A stretch of DNA of 44,896 nt from an uncultured Porphyromonadaceae bacterium (GCA_947174235.1 CAMWID010000023.1:1-44896), one strand, 5' to 3'; shown: positions 8,291 through 17,062, counted from the first letter of the stretch. Program-made: numbers and translations. Notes: generated from the letters alone by a model not told the origin.

Positions 8291-10747
8291 TTAATCGAAA
8301 ATTCCTTCGGAAACTTCCTCGACTTCGGAATCGCCTGATGTCTCGAATATCTCGCCTCCGCAGGCGTTGAAATCAGCCGGGAATACAAATTTTGTATCCT
8401 GGGAATAAGGCAGTTTCTTATCGGCATATACCTTTTGCATATAGTACCCGTAGACGGGGAGCGCGGCGCGAGCCCCTTGCCCGAGTGCCATTGTGTTGAA
8501 ATGGATATAGCGTTCTTCTCCGCCGACCCATACACCTGTGACCAGCTCAGGAGTGAAACCCATGAACCAGGAGTCGGAGTTGGAGTTGGTGGTTCCGGTT
8601 TTGCCTCCCATTTGTGCGGATATTCCATATCTTCCTCTCAGGCTCGCCGCCGTTCCGCTGTCGACCACATTGAGAAGAATGGAGAGGATCTTATAATAAG
8701 CGTTTTCGCTTGTCACCTCGCTACGGTGTGGTGTGGCGGAATATATCAGGTTGCCTTGGTTGTCTTCGATACGAGTGACAAACACGGGATCAACCCTCAT
8801 ACCCTTGTTTGCGAACGTGGTGTATGCCGACACCATTTCCTTTATGGGCACGTCGACAGTGCCGAGTGCGAGTGGAAGGGTGGGGTCGATGTGTCCGGTG
8901 ACTCCGAACATTCTCATTTTGTTCGCCAGGTTTTGCGCTCCTAACTCGTATACGAGACGTGCAGATATCCAGTTGTTGGAGTTGGTAAGTGCCCAACGGA
9001 GATCGACCATGTCACCGATTCTCGCACTTCCGGAATTTCTGGGCGACCAGTTGCCGAAAGTGGGCTGAGTGTTTAGGAATTGGGAACATGGCGTATAGTC
9101 TTGTTCCATCGCGAGGGTGTAGAGGAAAGGTTTCGCTGTAGACCCGATCTGTCGTCTTCCCCTTGATACCATGTCATATTGGAAATAGTTGAAATCAGGG
9201 CCTCCGACGTATGCCTTCACATATCCTGTGACAGGATCCATGCTCATCATTCCCGTGCGTAGAATGGATTTCATATACAGCAGGGAATCGTATGGGGTCA
9301 TGGTCACAGATTTAGAACCCGGACGGTACTTTCCGTTTTCTTTGACGTATGTGAATATATCCATCTGGTAAGGGATGTGGAACGATTTTTCAATCACATC
9401 TTCCGGGATTCCGGCGTTTTTCTGCACCCTCCAGCGCTCTGTCTGTTTCATAGCGTTTTTGATGAGGTTCATGACTCCGCTATGGCTTAATTCGGAGGGG
9501 TTGGTAGTGTATGGTCCGGTAGACTGTCCTTGTTTCTCCTTGAAAAATGCCGGTTGCAGAGTCCCTCCGAGATGTTCATATACAGCTTCTTCCGCATACT
9601 GCTGCATGCGTACGTCAATAGTAGTGTATATTTTCAGTCCGTCCGTATAAATATCATAATAGGATCCGTCCGGTTTCGGGTTTTTAAGGATCCACCCGTA
9701 GAGTGGATTTTCTTCCCATTGGGTGGAATCTGTGTTGTATTGTCCCATAGCGAGAATATAAGCGAGATTACTCTTATATTTGTCACGTTGTGGGCGGACA
9801 GGTTTTTTCGCGTTCATGAGCATACGTATCTCTTCACGTAGATACGGTGCCCCGCCTTCTTTGTGGTCAACGCGGTGATAATCGAGACCCAGTGGGAGTG
9901 CCTTTATAGAATCGGCTTCCTGCCGGCTGAGTTTTTTTGCCTTTACCATCTGTTCAATGACGACATTGCGTCGTTCGCGGGTCCGCTCTTCATGGCGGAG
10001 CGGGTTGTAATAGCTTGGATTTTTCAGCATTCCCACGAGCATGGCGGCTTCCTGAATGTTGAGATCAGCGGGCTCTTTGTGGAAATAAACATTTGCGGCG
10101 GTTTTGATTCCCACAGCATTGTTGAGGAAATCAAATCTGTTGAGATACATGTTGATTATCTCTTGTTTGGTGTAGAACCTCTCGAGTTTGATGGAGATCA
10201 TCCATTCGATAGGTTTCTGCATCGCGCGTTTGAACAGACTTGACGATGGTCTGGAATACAGCTGTTTTGCAAGCTGCTGCGTGATGGTGGATCCTCCTCC
10301 GGCAGACTTGTCTCCCAAAAGGACAGTCTTGACTGCGGTTCTGCCGAGGGCTATGAAATCGATTCCTGAATGATCCATGAATCGTTCGTCTTCGGTTGCG
10401 ATGAGGGCGTCGATGACATGCGGCGACACGTTTTTATAGTCGGAATTCACACGGTTGCCGGCACCGGCGAAATATCTGCCGAGCTCAGTGGTGCCGTCGG
10501 ATGCTATTACAACTGAAGCAAGTTTGTCATGCGGGTCTTCAAGTTCTTCGATAGGGGGCATATATCCGATCACCCCGTTGTATATCAGAAGCAGGAAAAG
10601 CGCGATGATCCCACCAAGGCTGAGGAACAATATCCATAGCCATTTTACGATTCGTGCGTTTCTCGACATTTTTTTTATCGCTTTGGAGCCGGAATTGTCG
10701 AAATACGGATCAAGTCCGTTATTTTTGTTTTTTCGGGTGTCTGCCAT
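8291..10747 (-). CDS. Class A penicillin-binding protein (PBP1A type)
   Basis: A bifunctional peptidoglycan synthase of 818 residues anchored by one N-terminal membrane helix (about 33-58), with the rest periplasmic. The glycosyltransferase (GT51) domain shows its catalytic Glu119 in TEDERFMDHSGID and the second motif GGSTITQQLAKQL near 151. The transpeptidase domain shows the active-site S536 in GSTAKPF (SxxK), S590-N592 in NSNNW (SxN) and K716-T-G in GGKTGTT. A low-complexity acidic tail ends the protein. It polymerises glycan strands and cross-links stem peptides carrying meso-diaminopimelate, the product of ddh in this window. A candidate -7 box lies at 10801-10808; def follows 45 bases downstream. 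Confidence 0.93.
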   Translation of the reverse strand: MADTRKNKNNGLDPYFDNSGSKAIKKMSRNARIVKWLWILFLSLGGIIALFLLLIYNGVIGYMPPIEELEDPHDKLASVVIASDGTTELGRYFAGAGNRVNSDYKNVSPHVIDALIATEDERFMDHSGIDFIALGRTAVKTVLLGDKSAGGGSTITQQLAKQLYSRPSSSLFKRAMQKPIEWMISIKLERFYTKQEIINMYLNRFDFLNNAVGIKTAANVYFHKEPADLNIQEAAMLVGMLKNPSYYNPLRHEERTRERRNVVIEQMVKAKKLSRQEADSIKALPLGLDYHRVDHKEGGAPYLREEIRMLMNAKKPVRPQRDKYKSNLAYILAMGQYNTDSTQWEENPLYGWILKNPKPDGSYYDIYTDGLKIYTTIDVRMQQYAEEAVYEHLGGTLQPAFFKEKQGQSTGPYTTNPSELSHSGVMNLIKNAMKQTERWRVQKNAGIPEDVIEKSFHIPYQMDIFTYVKENGKYRPGSKSVTMTPYDSLLYMKSILRTGMMSMDPVTGYVKAYVGGPDFNYFQYDMVSRGRRQIGSTAKPFLYTLAMEQDYTPCSQFLNTQPTFGNWSPRNSGSARIGDMVDLRWALTNSNNWISARLVYELGAQNLANKMRMFGVTGHIDPTLPLALGTVDVPIKEMVSAYTTFANKGMRVDPVFVTRIEDNQGNLIYSATPHRSEVTSENAYYKILSILLNVVDSGTAASLRGRYGISAQMGGKTGTTNSNSDSWFMGFTPELVTGVWVGGEERYIHFNTMALGQGARAALPVYGYYMQKVYADKKLPYSQDTKFVFPADFNACGGEIFETSGDSEVEEVSEGIFD

Positions 10748-10800
10748 GATTCAAAATTAAGACTGGAAAAGTGATGATGCACTACTTCCTCAAACACCTG

Positions 10801-10808
10801 CAAAATTA
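10801..10808 (-). promoter_or_regulatory. -7 box (TAATTTTG) for the PBP1A gene
   Basis: Reads TAATTTTG on the minus strand, 53 bases before the start codon. A TTTC (minus strand, 10831-10834) with a 22-base spacer is a weak -33 candidate. Confidence 0.45.
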
Positions 10809-10907
10809 CAAAAAATAATCGAATAATACCGAAACGGCAGGGCTAAAGTCCTGCATTCCCGAATTTGCTTGATTGGCGGGATAACGCAAGGTCGGGGAAT
10901 TGAGGTG

Positions 10908-11510
10908 TCACATCCGGATTTCGTCAATGTCCACGATTTTGTTGACGATGGCATAAATTGTGAGTCCGGTGGCTGAATGTATCTCAAGTTTACGGGCTAT
11001 ATTGCGTCTGTGGGTTATAACCGTGTGGATCGACAGAAAAAGTTTGTCTGCGATCTCCTGATTTGTCATTCCTTTAACAACGAGCGATATGATTTCCTTT
11101 TCACGTTGTGACAGACTTTCTTTTTCGTCGGACGAATCCGCCTGCGGATGGCACAATGATTTTATTTTGCCGGTGATTGTGTCAATGTCGTCTATGACGG
11201 AAATAAGCCCGTCGTAGAGGTCTGCCGCCTGTCGCGACAGTTTGCCGACTTCGATAGCCAGGATCTTGCAGTTGTCGCATGAATTTTCAGTACGGAAAGT
11301 TTCAGGATTGAAAATGCCGCCGAATGTCGGGTTGACCAGTATGATGTCCGGCACATTGGATTTTACGCAGTCCATAAGGTCTCCGGGTGTCTTGACTTCT
11401 ATTATATTTGTCTGGATACCCGGCAGGCGTCGCAGGCATTGTGCAAAACCGGCTGAAAGTACAGGCGACATTTCGGCTATGACGATATGTAGCTTTTCTT
11501 CTCTTGACAT
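10908..11510 (-). CDS. LuxR-type regulator with degenerate receiver domain
   Basis: A 200-residue DNA-binding regulator. Residues 1-120 have the size and strand pattern of a response-regulator receiver (LHIVIAEMSPV, PDIILVNPTFGG), and 132-195 form a LuxR/NarL helix-turn-helix (LSQREKEIISLVVKGMTNQEIADKLFLSIHTVITHRRNI). The usual phospho-acceptor Asp after the third strand is Asn60 (ILVNP), and the acidic pair after the first strand is reduced to a single Glu, so control by a histidine kinase is unlikely. The gene follows the hemerythrin-like gene by 52 bases on the same strand and is probably co-transcribed with it, suggesting that the pair responds together to oxygen, nitric oxide or redox state. 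That link is inference. No histidine kinase gene is nearby. Confidence 0.85.
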   Translation of the reverse strand: MSREEKLHIVIAEMSPVLSAGFAQCLRRLPGIQTNIIEVKTPGDLMDCVKSNVPDIILVNPTFGGIFNPETFRTENSCDNCKILAIEVGKLSRQAADLYDGLISVIDDIDTITGKIKSLCHPQADSSDEKESLSQREKEIISLVVKGMTNQEIADKLFLSIHTVITHRRNIARKLEIHSATGLTIYAIVNKIVDIDEIRM

Positions 11511-11562
11511 GATTGTGGAAAATATTTAGGGATGAAACCGTAGTGGATCGGTAATCTGATAA

Positions 11563-12261
11563 TCATATGCCGTCTTTGGAAGAGCGTTCCAGTCTGATTA
11601 TAGCGGGGACAAGCAGGCAGTCTTCCACATGGCAATGGCTTTCCAATTCGGTCTCACACCGGTATATGTCATAGAGGGCATGGTTCAGCAGATTTGTGTC
11701 AGCATCTTTCGGACAATATTTAATGATTATGTTTTTCAGCTCCTTGAGCTTCGTGCTGACGAGATCGTGGTGTTCACTGTAGGTGGCTATTTTGTAGTTG
11801 TCCGGAGATTCTCCGGAGATAAGGGCGTTGACATATTTGAATACGGTTTTTTCTTCATATTCCATGTGTACCCTTACTTCATGCATGTATTCATCGAAAA
11901 ACTTCAGTATCAGGAATGAAACATCTGTAGTGCGGAGCGAGATCCCCTCCAGAAGTTTGCGGCGAATGGCGGGAAGACAATAGTCAAGGAAGTATACGTG
12001 GCTTTGTCGCAGATAGTGTAGAAGTGATTTTATTGATACCTGTGATTCGTTGTTGAAGCTTGAATAGCCTTCAATCATGAAATTCACGACGGCGAGAAAT
12101 GTTGAGCAGTCGACTCCGTTGTCAGCGCAGACTTCTTCTACGGTCATATCGCCGAAGCCCATTGGAATGCCGAACCGGCTCATGACTTGAATGAGCTGAT
12201 AATTGTCGGCAATGAGCGACACCATCTTGTCGCCCGGAGAGTATTTGGTTTGTCCTGGCAT
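11563..12261 (-). CDS. Hemerythrin domain protein, RIC/ScdA-like di-iron protein
   Basis: A 232-residue cytosolic protein with a short ScdA_N-like N-terminal part (about 5-60, helical, with Cys45 and Cys52) and a four-helix hemerythrin domain (about 75-225). Candidate di-iron ligands follow the spacing of E. coli YtfE: His88, His132 with Glu136 (HMEYE), His165 (SEHHD) and His209 with Glu213 (HCHVE). YtfE/RIC proteins repair iron-sulphur clusters damaged by nitric oxide or oxidants, or reduce NO. The N-terminal part lacks the full Cys motif of classical ScdA, so the precise activity is uncertain. It heads a two-gene unit with the LuxR-type regulator and lies about 200 bases downstream of a good promoter (12472-12503). 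Confidence 0.82.
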   Translation of the reverse strand: MPGQTKYSPGDKMVSLIADNYQLIQVMSRFGIPMGFGDMTVEEVCADNGVDCSTFLAVVNFMIEGYSSFNNESQVSIKSLLHYLRQSHVYFLDYCLPAIRRKLLEGISLRTTDVSFLILKFFDEYMHEVRVHMEYEEKTVFKYVNALISGESPDNYKIATYSEHHDLVSTKLKELKNIIIKYCPKDADTNLLNHALYDIYRCETELESHCHVEDCLLVPAIIRLERSSKDGI

Positions 12262-12329
12262 CTGGGTTGGTTTTATTGGGAATTACTATGCGTTGATTCA
12301 GATTGTAAAAAAGTATTGGTTGCCATAAA

Positions 12330-12402
12330 TGCGTCAGAGGCGCCACCTCTCCGGTGGCGACCCCCTGTGCGACATGCGCTGTCTGTCAAGACGTGCGCGT
12401 AA
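12330..12402 (-). other. GC-rich structured block in the leader of the hemerythrin gene
   Basis: A GC-rich island inside an otherwise AT-rich intergenic stretch. It contains the hairpin CGCCACC-TCTCC-GGTGGCG (12341-12359) and further dyad-like pieces (TGCGACATGCGC near 12367). If the promoter at 12472-12503 is used, this block is transcribed as part of a leader of about 200 bases. It may be an RNA element or an inserted intergenic repeat; I recognise neither. Confidence 0.4.
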
Positions 12403-12471
12403 CTCAATACTTATCTAACTCTAAATAACTAATAACTACAGCTTACATAAGTTTCACTGTTTTTACGTTTG

Positions 12472-12503
12472 CAAAGTTAGGCATTATATTGTGGTCATGC
12501 AAT
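12472..12503 (-). promoter_or_regulatory. Bacteroidetes promoter for the hemerythrin-LuxR unit, with overlapping dyad
   Basis: On the minus strand ATTG (12500-12503) is followed by a 20-base spacer and TAACTTTG (12472-12479), a good match to TTTG-N19-21-TAnnTTTG. Transcription would begin near 12465. An imperfect 17-base dyad (TGGTnATnnnATnACCA, 12492-12508) overlaps the -33 element and could be an operator. Confidence 0.6.
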
Positions 12504-12556
12504 CACCATTTATAGGTAAAAGTTTTGCATCGCGTAACGTCAAATTGTTATTCTTA

Positions 12557-13123
12557 CTATTTTTTCTTTACTGAGAATCCGAATTTGCCAATGATTTCAC
12601 CGAGAGAATGGTAAAAACCGTGGGAATATGCGAGCAGGTTTGCCTCTTCCAGTGCGAATCTTCCTGTCTCGGGATCAATATACTTGGAATCAGCCCTTAC
12701 GTTGATCACCTCGGAGATGAACATATCGTGGGTGCCGAGATGCATTATTGACTTTACCTTGCATTCAATGCTCAGAGGAGATTCTTCTATTGTCGGAGAT
12801 TTCACAAGCTCTCCGGGGAGGGGTGTAAGCCCGGTCTCTTTCCATTTGTCATAATCACGCCCTGACCTTACTCCTGCCCAGTCTGTGGCTTTAGCCATTT
12901 CGACTGTTGTCAGGTTGATGGTGAATTCCATATTTTCTGATATCAGAGGGTATGACGCACGTTCGGGACGCACGGAGATGTAGCACATCGCCGGGTCTGA
13001 ACATATGGTGCCGGTCCATGCCACGGTCAGCATGTTCCAGTTGTCAGGGTTGTTTCCAGAGGTCACGAGGACGGCAGGCAGCGGATAGATCTGGGTGCCG
13101 GGCCGCCAGGATATTTTTGCCAT
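12557..13123 (-). CDS. Flavin reductase-like FMN-binding protein
   Basis: A 188-residue cytosolic protein of the flavin reductase-like (split-barrel FMN-binding) family. Recognisable are the N-terminal strand PLPAVLVTSGN, the flavin-binding segment NMLTVAWTGTICSDPAMCYISVRPERASY (residues 29-57) and FTINLTTVEMAKATDWAGVRSGRDYDKW. Members bind FMN and pass electrons from NAD(P)H to flavins, or act as electron carriers for partner enzymes; this subgroup is typical of anaerobes and its partner is not known. Length fits. It is followed by 295 bases without a gene before the hemerythrin gene, so co-transcription is not implied, although both concern redox chemistry. Confidence 0.87.
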   Translation of the reverse strand: MAKISWRPGTQIYPLPAVLVTSGNNPDNWNMLTVAWTGTICSDPAMCYISVRPERASYPLISENMEFTINLTTVEMAKATDWAGVRSGRDYDKWKETGLTPLPGELVKSPTIEESPLSIECKVKSIMHLGTHDMFISEVINVRADSKYIDPETGRFALEEANLLAYSHGFYHSLGEIIGKFGFSVKKK

Positions 13124-13205
13124 TTTGGTAAGGTTTATAAATTGTTGTCAAACGGGTTGGTTGCCGGATATGCTTGATGGGCGCCATATCAGCGGCAGCT
13201 GTCTG

Positions 13206-13213
13206 CAAAATTA
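13206..13213 (-). promoter_or_regulatory. -7 box (TAATTTTG) for the flavin reductase gene
   Basis: Reads TAATTTTG on the minus strand, 82 bases before the start codon; no convincing -33 element at 19-21 bases. Confidence 0.4.
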
Positions 13214-13260
13214 ATCAAAAAACGTCATTCATGGAAGTGTGCTCCGGCTGTTGTTGTAGA

Positions 13261-14754
13261 TCAGAATTTATATGATGCCATGATTTGGAGTGAATTTGAT
13301 GATGATTTCACGGGGTTGAAATATTTATACCTTGAAGACCGCAGGTAGTTTGTGAACTGCACTGTCCCGAACAACCTTTTCCATATTTTGAAGTCAGCCC
13401 GCAATTCTGTCATGTTGAGGGATGCGACAGATGTGTCGCCTTGCACGTTCAAGGTGCGGAAATTTATTATTCTGAGGTCTGTGCCGAATCGATATCCTTT
13501 CCATGTGAACAGCCTGAAAAAATTGTGGGAAAGAGACAGGGAAAACTTGTCTTTTCCGAATACAAGGTTGAATCCCCCCTTAAGGGAGAATCCGGAAGCC
13601 CAATTGTAGTTGCGTTCGTCAGTCCGGTAGTGGTCCGACAATATAGATCCCAGTGCTATGGCGTTCGCATGTGCGAAGAAATCATAAGTCCATTGATGTC
13701 TCTCTATATCGCGGAACATGAATCCTACTCCCACTGAAGCAGGTATTCCGAGTTTATAAGGCACTTTGTTTATATTGTCGATTGTGTCGCTGTCATAGAA
13801 ATCGAAATGCTGGTAAAGCCCGATGCTTCCTTTAGACCTGTAGTTGTCAAATATTTCCCGCGCGAGGAGTCTTCCTTTTATCTCTATCTGGGTCAATGCC
13901 GGTTGCGTCTTCAGGAGCTGGAGTTCTGCCTTTATCGTGAAATAGTCATAGGGTTTTGTGGATTTCACTTCAAATCTGTCACCATATTCCGCATCAATCT
14001 GCGCGGCGAAGCCTTGATGGATTTCCTTGAAATGGCTATTGTATAGGAGCGCCTTATATCCGGCGGAAACACGTATGGCAAAATTTGGAGTTCCGAAAAG
14101 TCTTCCGCGAGTAGGGCGCGTTTTCCATGCGTCTCCGGAAATGATACGGTTGATGCCTCTCATGGGTGAAAGCACAAATGCAGCAAGTTCCCTTGCAAAA
14201 CGTGAGCTTCCTGTCAGTCTGTCGTCAAGGACTGCATCGGATGCGCGGAACAGCACCTCTCCTATGGCGGCTCCACCGATAGGTGTGGCTATGATATCGT
14301 TTGTAGATGGATATTCCCGCTCCATAAACATCTCCCACATCGCGCTTCCTCCGATGGCAAAGAGCTCGGATTGCCAGAAATTGAATCCATTGGAGCGTCC
14401 GGCGTTGAAATAAAGACTTCCGTTGTACGGATGGAGAAATGTATTTGTACCGAGTTTGTCGTTGTCCCAGATAAATCCGTGACGAAAGTTTTCTTTTATT
14501 GTATTTAAGGATATGTAAGCGAAATCACCGCGTTGGATGTATCTGTCGAATGCCCATAGCCCGAGGTTGAATCCGACAACTTCTCCGGCGGCTCGCCAGA
14601 AGTGATGTCTTGACATTCTCGCGACATCGGTAGAGTCGGGAGGGACAAGACTTGTGGTATGGAAAGATATCGGAATCTGCGCCACTGCGGTGATGGTGGC
14701 GGCTATTATTGCCAGAAAAGTCGCCAGAATCCTTGGTTTTATAGATTTCGACAT
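13261..14754 (-). CDS. DUF3943 domain protein, putative outer-membrane protein
   Basis: A protein of about 497 residues when read from the ATG at 14754; a longer frame to 14802 adds 16 residues ahead of what looks like a proper signal peptide (MSKSIKPRILATF...ITAVAQ), so the inner start is preferred. After the signal peptide the sequence resembles the Bacteroidetes DUF3943 family: FWRAAGEVVGFNLGLWAFDR, NDKLGTNTFLHPYNGSLYFN, SELFAIGGSAMWEMFMERE and GGAAIGEVLFRASD. The C-terminal half is rich in alternating aromatic strands (TYDFFAHANAIALGS, KFSLSLSHNFFRLF) and ends in an aromatic residue (YKF), typical of an outer-membrane beta-barrel. Function is unknown. It lies downstream of phosphoglucomutase but a terminator intervenes. 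Confidence 0.8.
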   Translation of the reverse strand: MSKSIKPRILATFLAIIAATITAVAQIPISFHTTSLVPPDSTDVARMSRHHFWRAAGEVVGFNLGLWAFDRYIQRGDFAYISLNTIKENFRHGFIWDNDKLGTNTFLHPYNGSLYFNAGRSNGFNFWQSELFAIGGSAMWEMFMEREYPSTNDIIATPIGGAAIGEVLFRASDAVLDDRLTGSSRFARELAAFVLSPMRGINRIISGDAWKTRPTRGRLFGTPNFAIRVSAGYKALLYNSHFKEIHQGFAAQIDAEYGDRFEVKSTKPYDYFTIKAELQLLKTQPALTQIEIKGRLLAREIFDNYRSKGSIGLYQHFDFYDSDTIDNINKVPYKLGIPASVGVGFMFRDIERHQWTYDFFAHANAIALGSILSDHYRTDERNYNWASGFSLKGGFNLVFGKDKFSLSLSHNFFRLFTWKGYRFGTDLRIINFRTLNVQGDTSVASLNMTELRADFKIWKRLFGTVQFTNYLRSSRYKYFNPVKSSSNSLQIMASYKF

Positions 14755-14868
14755 AGCTGTAATTGTGTTATATTGTTGGTGTGCTGTATTTACAGAAATC
14801 AAGGCTTGCTTTGGAAGCAGGTATGATCTTGGGTTGTCTGTAGCAATACGGATGCCATTAGAACAAAA

Positions 14869-14903
14869 GAAACCGGACTATGGTTTGAACACAGTCCGGT
14901 TTC
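14869..14903 (-). terminator. Rho-independent terminator of the phosphoglucomutase gene
   Basis: Arms 14869-14879 (GAAACCGGACT) and 14893-14903 pair over 11 bp with a 13-base loop. On the minus strand the stem runs into CTTTTGTTC, a U-rich end. It lies 24 bases past the stop codon. Confidence 0.8.
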
Positions 14904-14926
14904 CAAGTATGTTTGAAGGATAATTA

Positions 14927-16678
14927 TTATTTCGCTCCGAGGTCTTCAAGAACACGGTCGATCTTGTCTTCCGCTTTCTTCACAGTCTCTTCATATTTGT
15001 CTTTTGATTGAAGGTCTTCTCTGACTTCGACATAAAATTTGATTTTGGGTTCTGTGCCGGAAGGGCGTACCGATACCTTGTCGCCCGCTTCAGTGAAGAA
15101 TTGAAGCACGTTAGAGGTGGTCGGGAAATTGAGTTTTTCTGTAGCTCCGGTAAGAAGGTTCCTGCTGTTGAGGTCAGAATAGTCTTTTATCAAGACCACA
15201 GGTGAGCCGGCGAGAGTCTTTGGGGGATTCTCGCGGAAATTTTTCATCATCGCCACGATCTCGTCAGCACCTGATTTTCCCGGGCGTACCACGCTTACGC
15301 CACGTTCGCGGGAAAAACCATACTCGCAATAAATGTCGATGAGCATTTCGTACAGAGTCATGTTTTTCTCGGCAGCCCATGCGGCGATCTCGCACATGAG
15401 GGTGATAGATGACACGGCATCCTTGTCGCGGACAAAAGTCTCAGGGAGGAAACCGTAGCTCTCTTCTCCGCCTCCGAGGTATCTTTCCTTGCCCTCGAGA
15501 TTGCGCATGACATCTGCGATCCACTTGAACCCTGTGAAGCAGTCATAGCATTTCACATTGTTTGCTTCCGCAATTCGTTTGATGGTTTCGGTAGTCACGA
15601 TGGTCTTGACGCAATATTCATTCCCTTTTATCATGCCGAGTTCGCGGTTCCGGGTGATAAGGTAATAAAGAAATATCATCACTATCTGGTTGCCGTTGAC
15701 AAGCTGATATTCCCCGTTGCCGTCGCGTACGACAAGTCCGATACGGTCGGAATCAGGGTCGGATGCCACCACAATGCTTGCCCCGGTTTCTTTAGCTTTG
15801 GCGATTGCCATAGCCATTGCTTCCGGATTTTCGGGATTAGGTGACGCCACAGTCGGAAAATCTCCACTCCTCATGTCCTGTTCGGGAACATGTATCACGT
15901 TCTCGAATCCCCATTTTTTGAGAGAATCGAATATAAGCATACCGCCTGTGCCATGAATCGGGGTATAGACGATCTTCATATCGGCGTGCTTTTTGTCAGC
16001 TTCCGGGGAAAGGGAAAGGGTCTTGATGTCGTCAAGATACTGTTCGTCTATCTCTTTGCCGATAATCTGGATGAGACTTTTGTCAGGATTGAATTTGATC
16101 TGGTCGACAGACGTGATAGCGTTCACATATGCTATGGTCTCTACGTCATGCGGGGCGATCATCTGGGCGCCGTCGCTCCAATAGGCCTTATAGCCGTTGT
16201 ATTCTTTCGGGTTGTGGCTGGCGGTCACCATCACGCCGCTTTGGCATCCGAGCTTGCGGATAGTGTAGGAAACTTCAGGAACGGGGCGGCAATCTTCAAA
16301 AAGATATACTTTTATGCCGTTTGCAGAGAAAATATCGGCGGCGAGTTCCGCGAATTTCCTGGAGTTGTTTCGCACGTCGTGGCCTATCGCTACAGTAATC
16401 TGCGGGAGGTCTTTGAAAACGTCCTTAAGATAATTCGCGAGTCCCTGGGTGGCGGCTCCTACTGTATAGATGTTCATGCGGTTGGAACCGGCACCCATGA
16501 TTCCGCGGAGCCCTCCGGTGCCGAATTCAAGGTCTTTATAAAAAGCGTCGATCAATGCGGTCTTGTCGTCATCGTCAAGCATTTTCCGCACTGCGGCACG
16601 GGTTTCTTCGTCATATTGCGGGCCAAGCCATTTCTCAGCCTTTTCTTTTACGGCTTTCAACAATTCTTCGTTGTCCAT
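14927..16678 (-). CDS. Phosphoglucomutase/phosphomannomutase family protein (alpha-PGM, PgcA type)
   Basis: A 583-residue cytosolic phosphohexomutase that should interconvert glucose 1-phosphate and glucose 6-phosphate (EC 5.4.2.2) through a phosphoserine. All four family motifs are present: the catalytic serine loop VTASHNPKEYNGYK (near 144), the metal-binding DPDSDRIG (near 305), the sugar-binding loop GGGEESYGFL (near 400) and the phosphate-binding RPSGTEPKIKFY (near 536). The early GTGGLRGIMGAGSNRMN segment is typical of the roughly 580-residue PgcA/PGM2 type, which also includes mannose- or pentose-specific members, so substrate specificity is not fixed by sequence. It is divergent from yicC, and a candidate -7 box lies at 16822-16829. 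Confidence 0.92.
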   Translation of the reverse strand: MDNEELLKAVKEKAEKWLGPQYDEETRAAVRKMLDDDDKTALIDAFYKDLEFGTGGLRGIMGAGSNRMNIYTVGAATQGLANYLKDVFKDLPQITVAIGHDVRNNSRKFAELAADIFSANGIKVYLFEDCRPVPEVSYTIRKLGCQSGVMVTASHNPKEYNGYKAYWSDGAQMIAPHDVETIAYVNAITSVDQIKFNPDKSLIQIIGKEIDEQYLDDIKTLSLSPEADKKHADMKIVYTPIHGTGGMLIFDSLKKWGFENVIHVPEQDMRSGDFPTVASPNPENPEAMAMAIAKAKETGASIVVASDPDSDRIGLVVRDGNGEYQLVNGNQIVMIFLYYLITRNRELGMIKGNEYCVKTIVTTETIKRIAEANNVKCYDCFTGFKWIADVMRNLEGKERYLGGGEESYGFLPETFVRDKDAVSSITLMCEIAAWAAEKNMTLYEMLIDIYCEYGFSRERGVSVVRPGKSGADEIVAMMKNFRENPPKTLAGSPVVLIKDYSDLNSRNLLTGATEKLNFPTTSNVLQFFTEAGDKVSVRPSGTEPKIKFYVEVREDLQSKDKYEETVKKAEDKIDRVLEDLGAK

Positions 16679-16821
16679 AGATTGTTACTTGATTATTGGG
16701 TTATTGATTTTTCAAAAATTCAAATGTAATTTTAAGGATAATCTTTGTTATGAGTTCTCGGAAAACGCGTATTTCACGGAATCGAGCAACTGAAATGATC
16801 AATAATCTTTAAAACTACTCG

Positions 16822-16829
16822 CAAAACTA
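16822..16829 (-). promoter_or_regulatory. -7 box (TAGTTTTG) for the phosphoglucomutase gene
   Basis: Reads TAGTTTTG on the minus strand, matching TAnnTTTG, 143 bases before the start codon. No TTTG at proper spacing. Confidence 0.4.
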
Positions 16830-17033
16830 ATTAAAAAAGGTGAGATATTAAAACGATAGGATATAAAAAGCAATAAAATTTGCAAAAAATGGACGTGCTG
16901 TTTAATGGATGTGTCTTTTATTTGAGTCTGTGAGCCTGTTCTTTCGTGTCGGTTGGATGGTGCCGCCGACAAATATCGGGACACGGAGGTAAATATATTC
17001 TTATTTGAGGGGTGAAATTAATGGAAAATTAAT

Positions 17034-17041
17034 TAAATTTG
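17034..17041 (+). promoter_or_regulatory. -7 box (TAAATTTG) for the yicC operon
   Basis: TAAATTTG lies 21 bases before the yicC ATG, implying a very short leader (about 15 bases). TTTG at 17004-17007 is upstream but its 26-base spacer is longer than the usual 19-21. Confidence 0.5.
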
Positions 17042-17062
17042 CATTACCAAAAGATATTTCCT

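Larger units (their letters stand above)
16679..17062. other. 384-base divergent intergenic region between phosphoglucomutase and yicC
   Basis: AT-rich, with no plausible gene. It holds the two divergent -7 boxes listed separately and a short palindromic run AAATTTGC/GCAAAAA near 16876. Nothing resembling an RNA gene or repeat was recognised. Confidence 0.6.

Noticed and set aside
10837..10854. Hairpin GCAGGGC-TAAA-GTCCTGC as terminator of the LuxR gene
   Set aside because: On the transcribed minus strand one pair becomes an A-C mismatch and no U-tract follows, so support is too weak for a feature.
15890..16729. A 279-codon plus-strand frame opposite phosphoglucomutase
   Set aside because: Lies fully across the catalytic regions of a well-conserved gene and lacks motifs or upstream signals.
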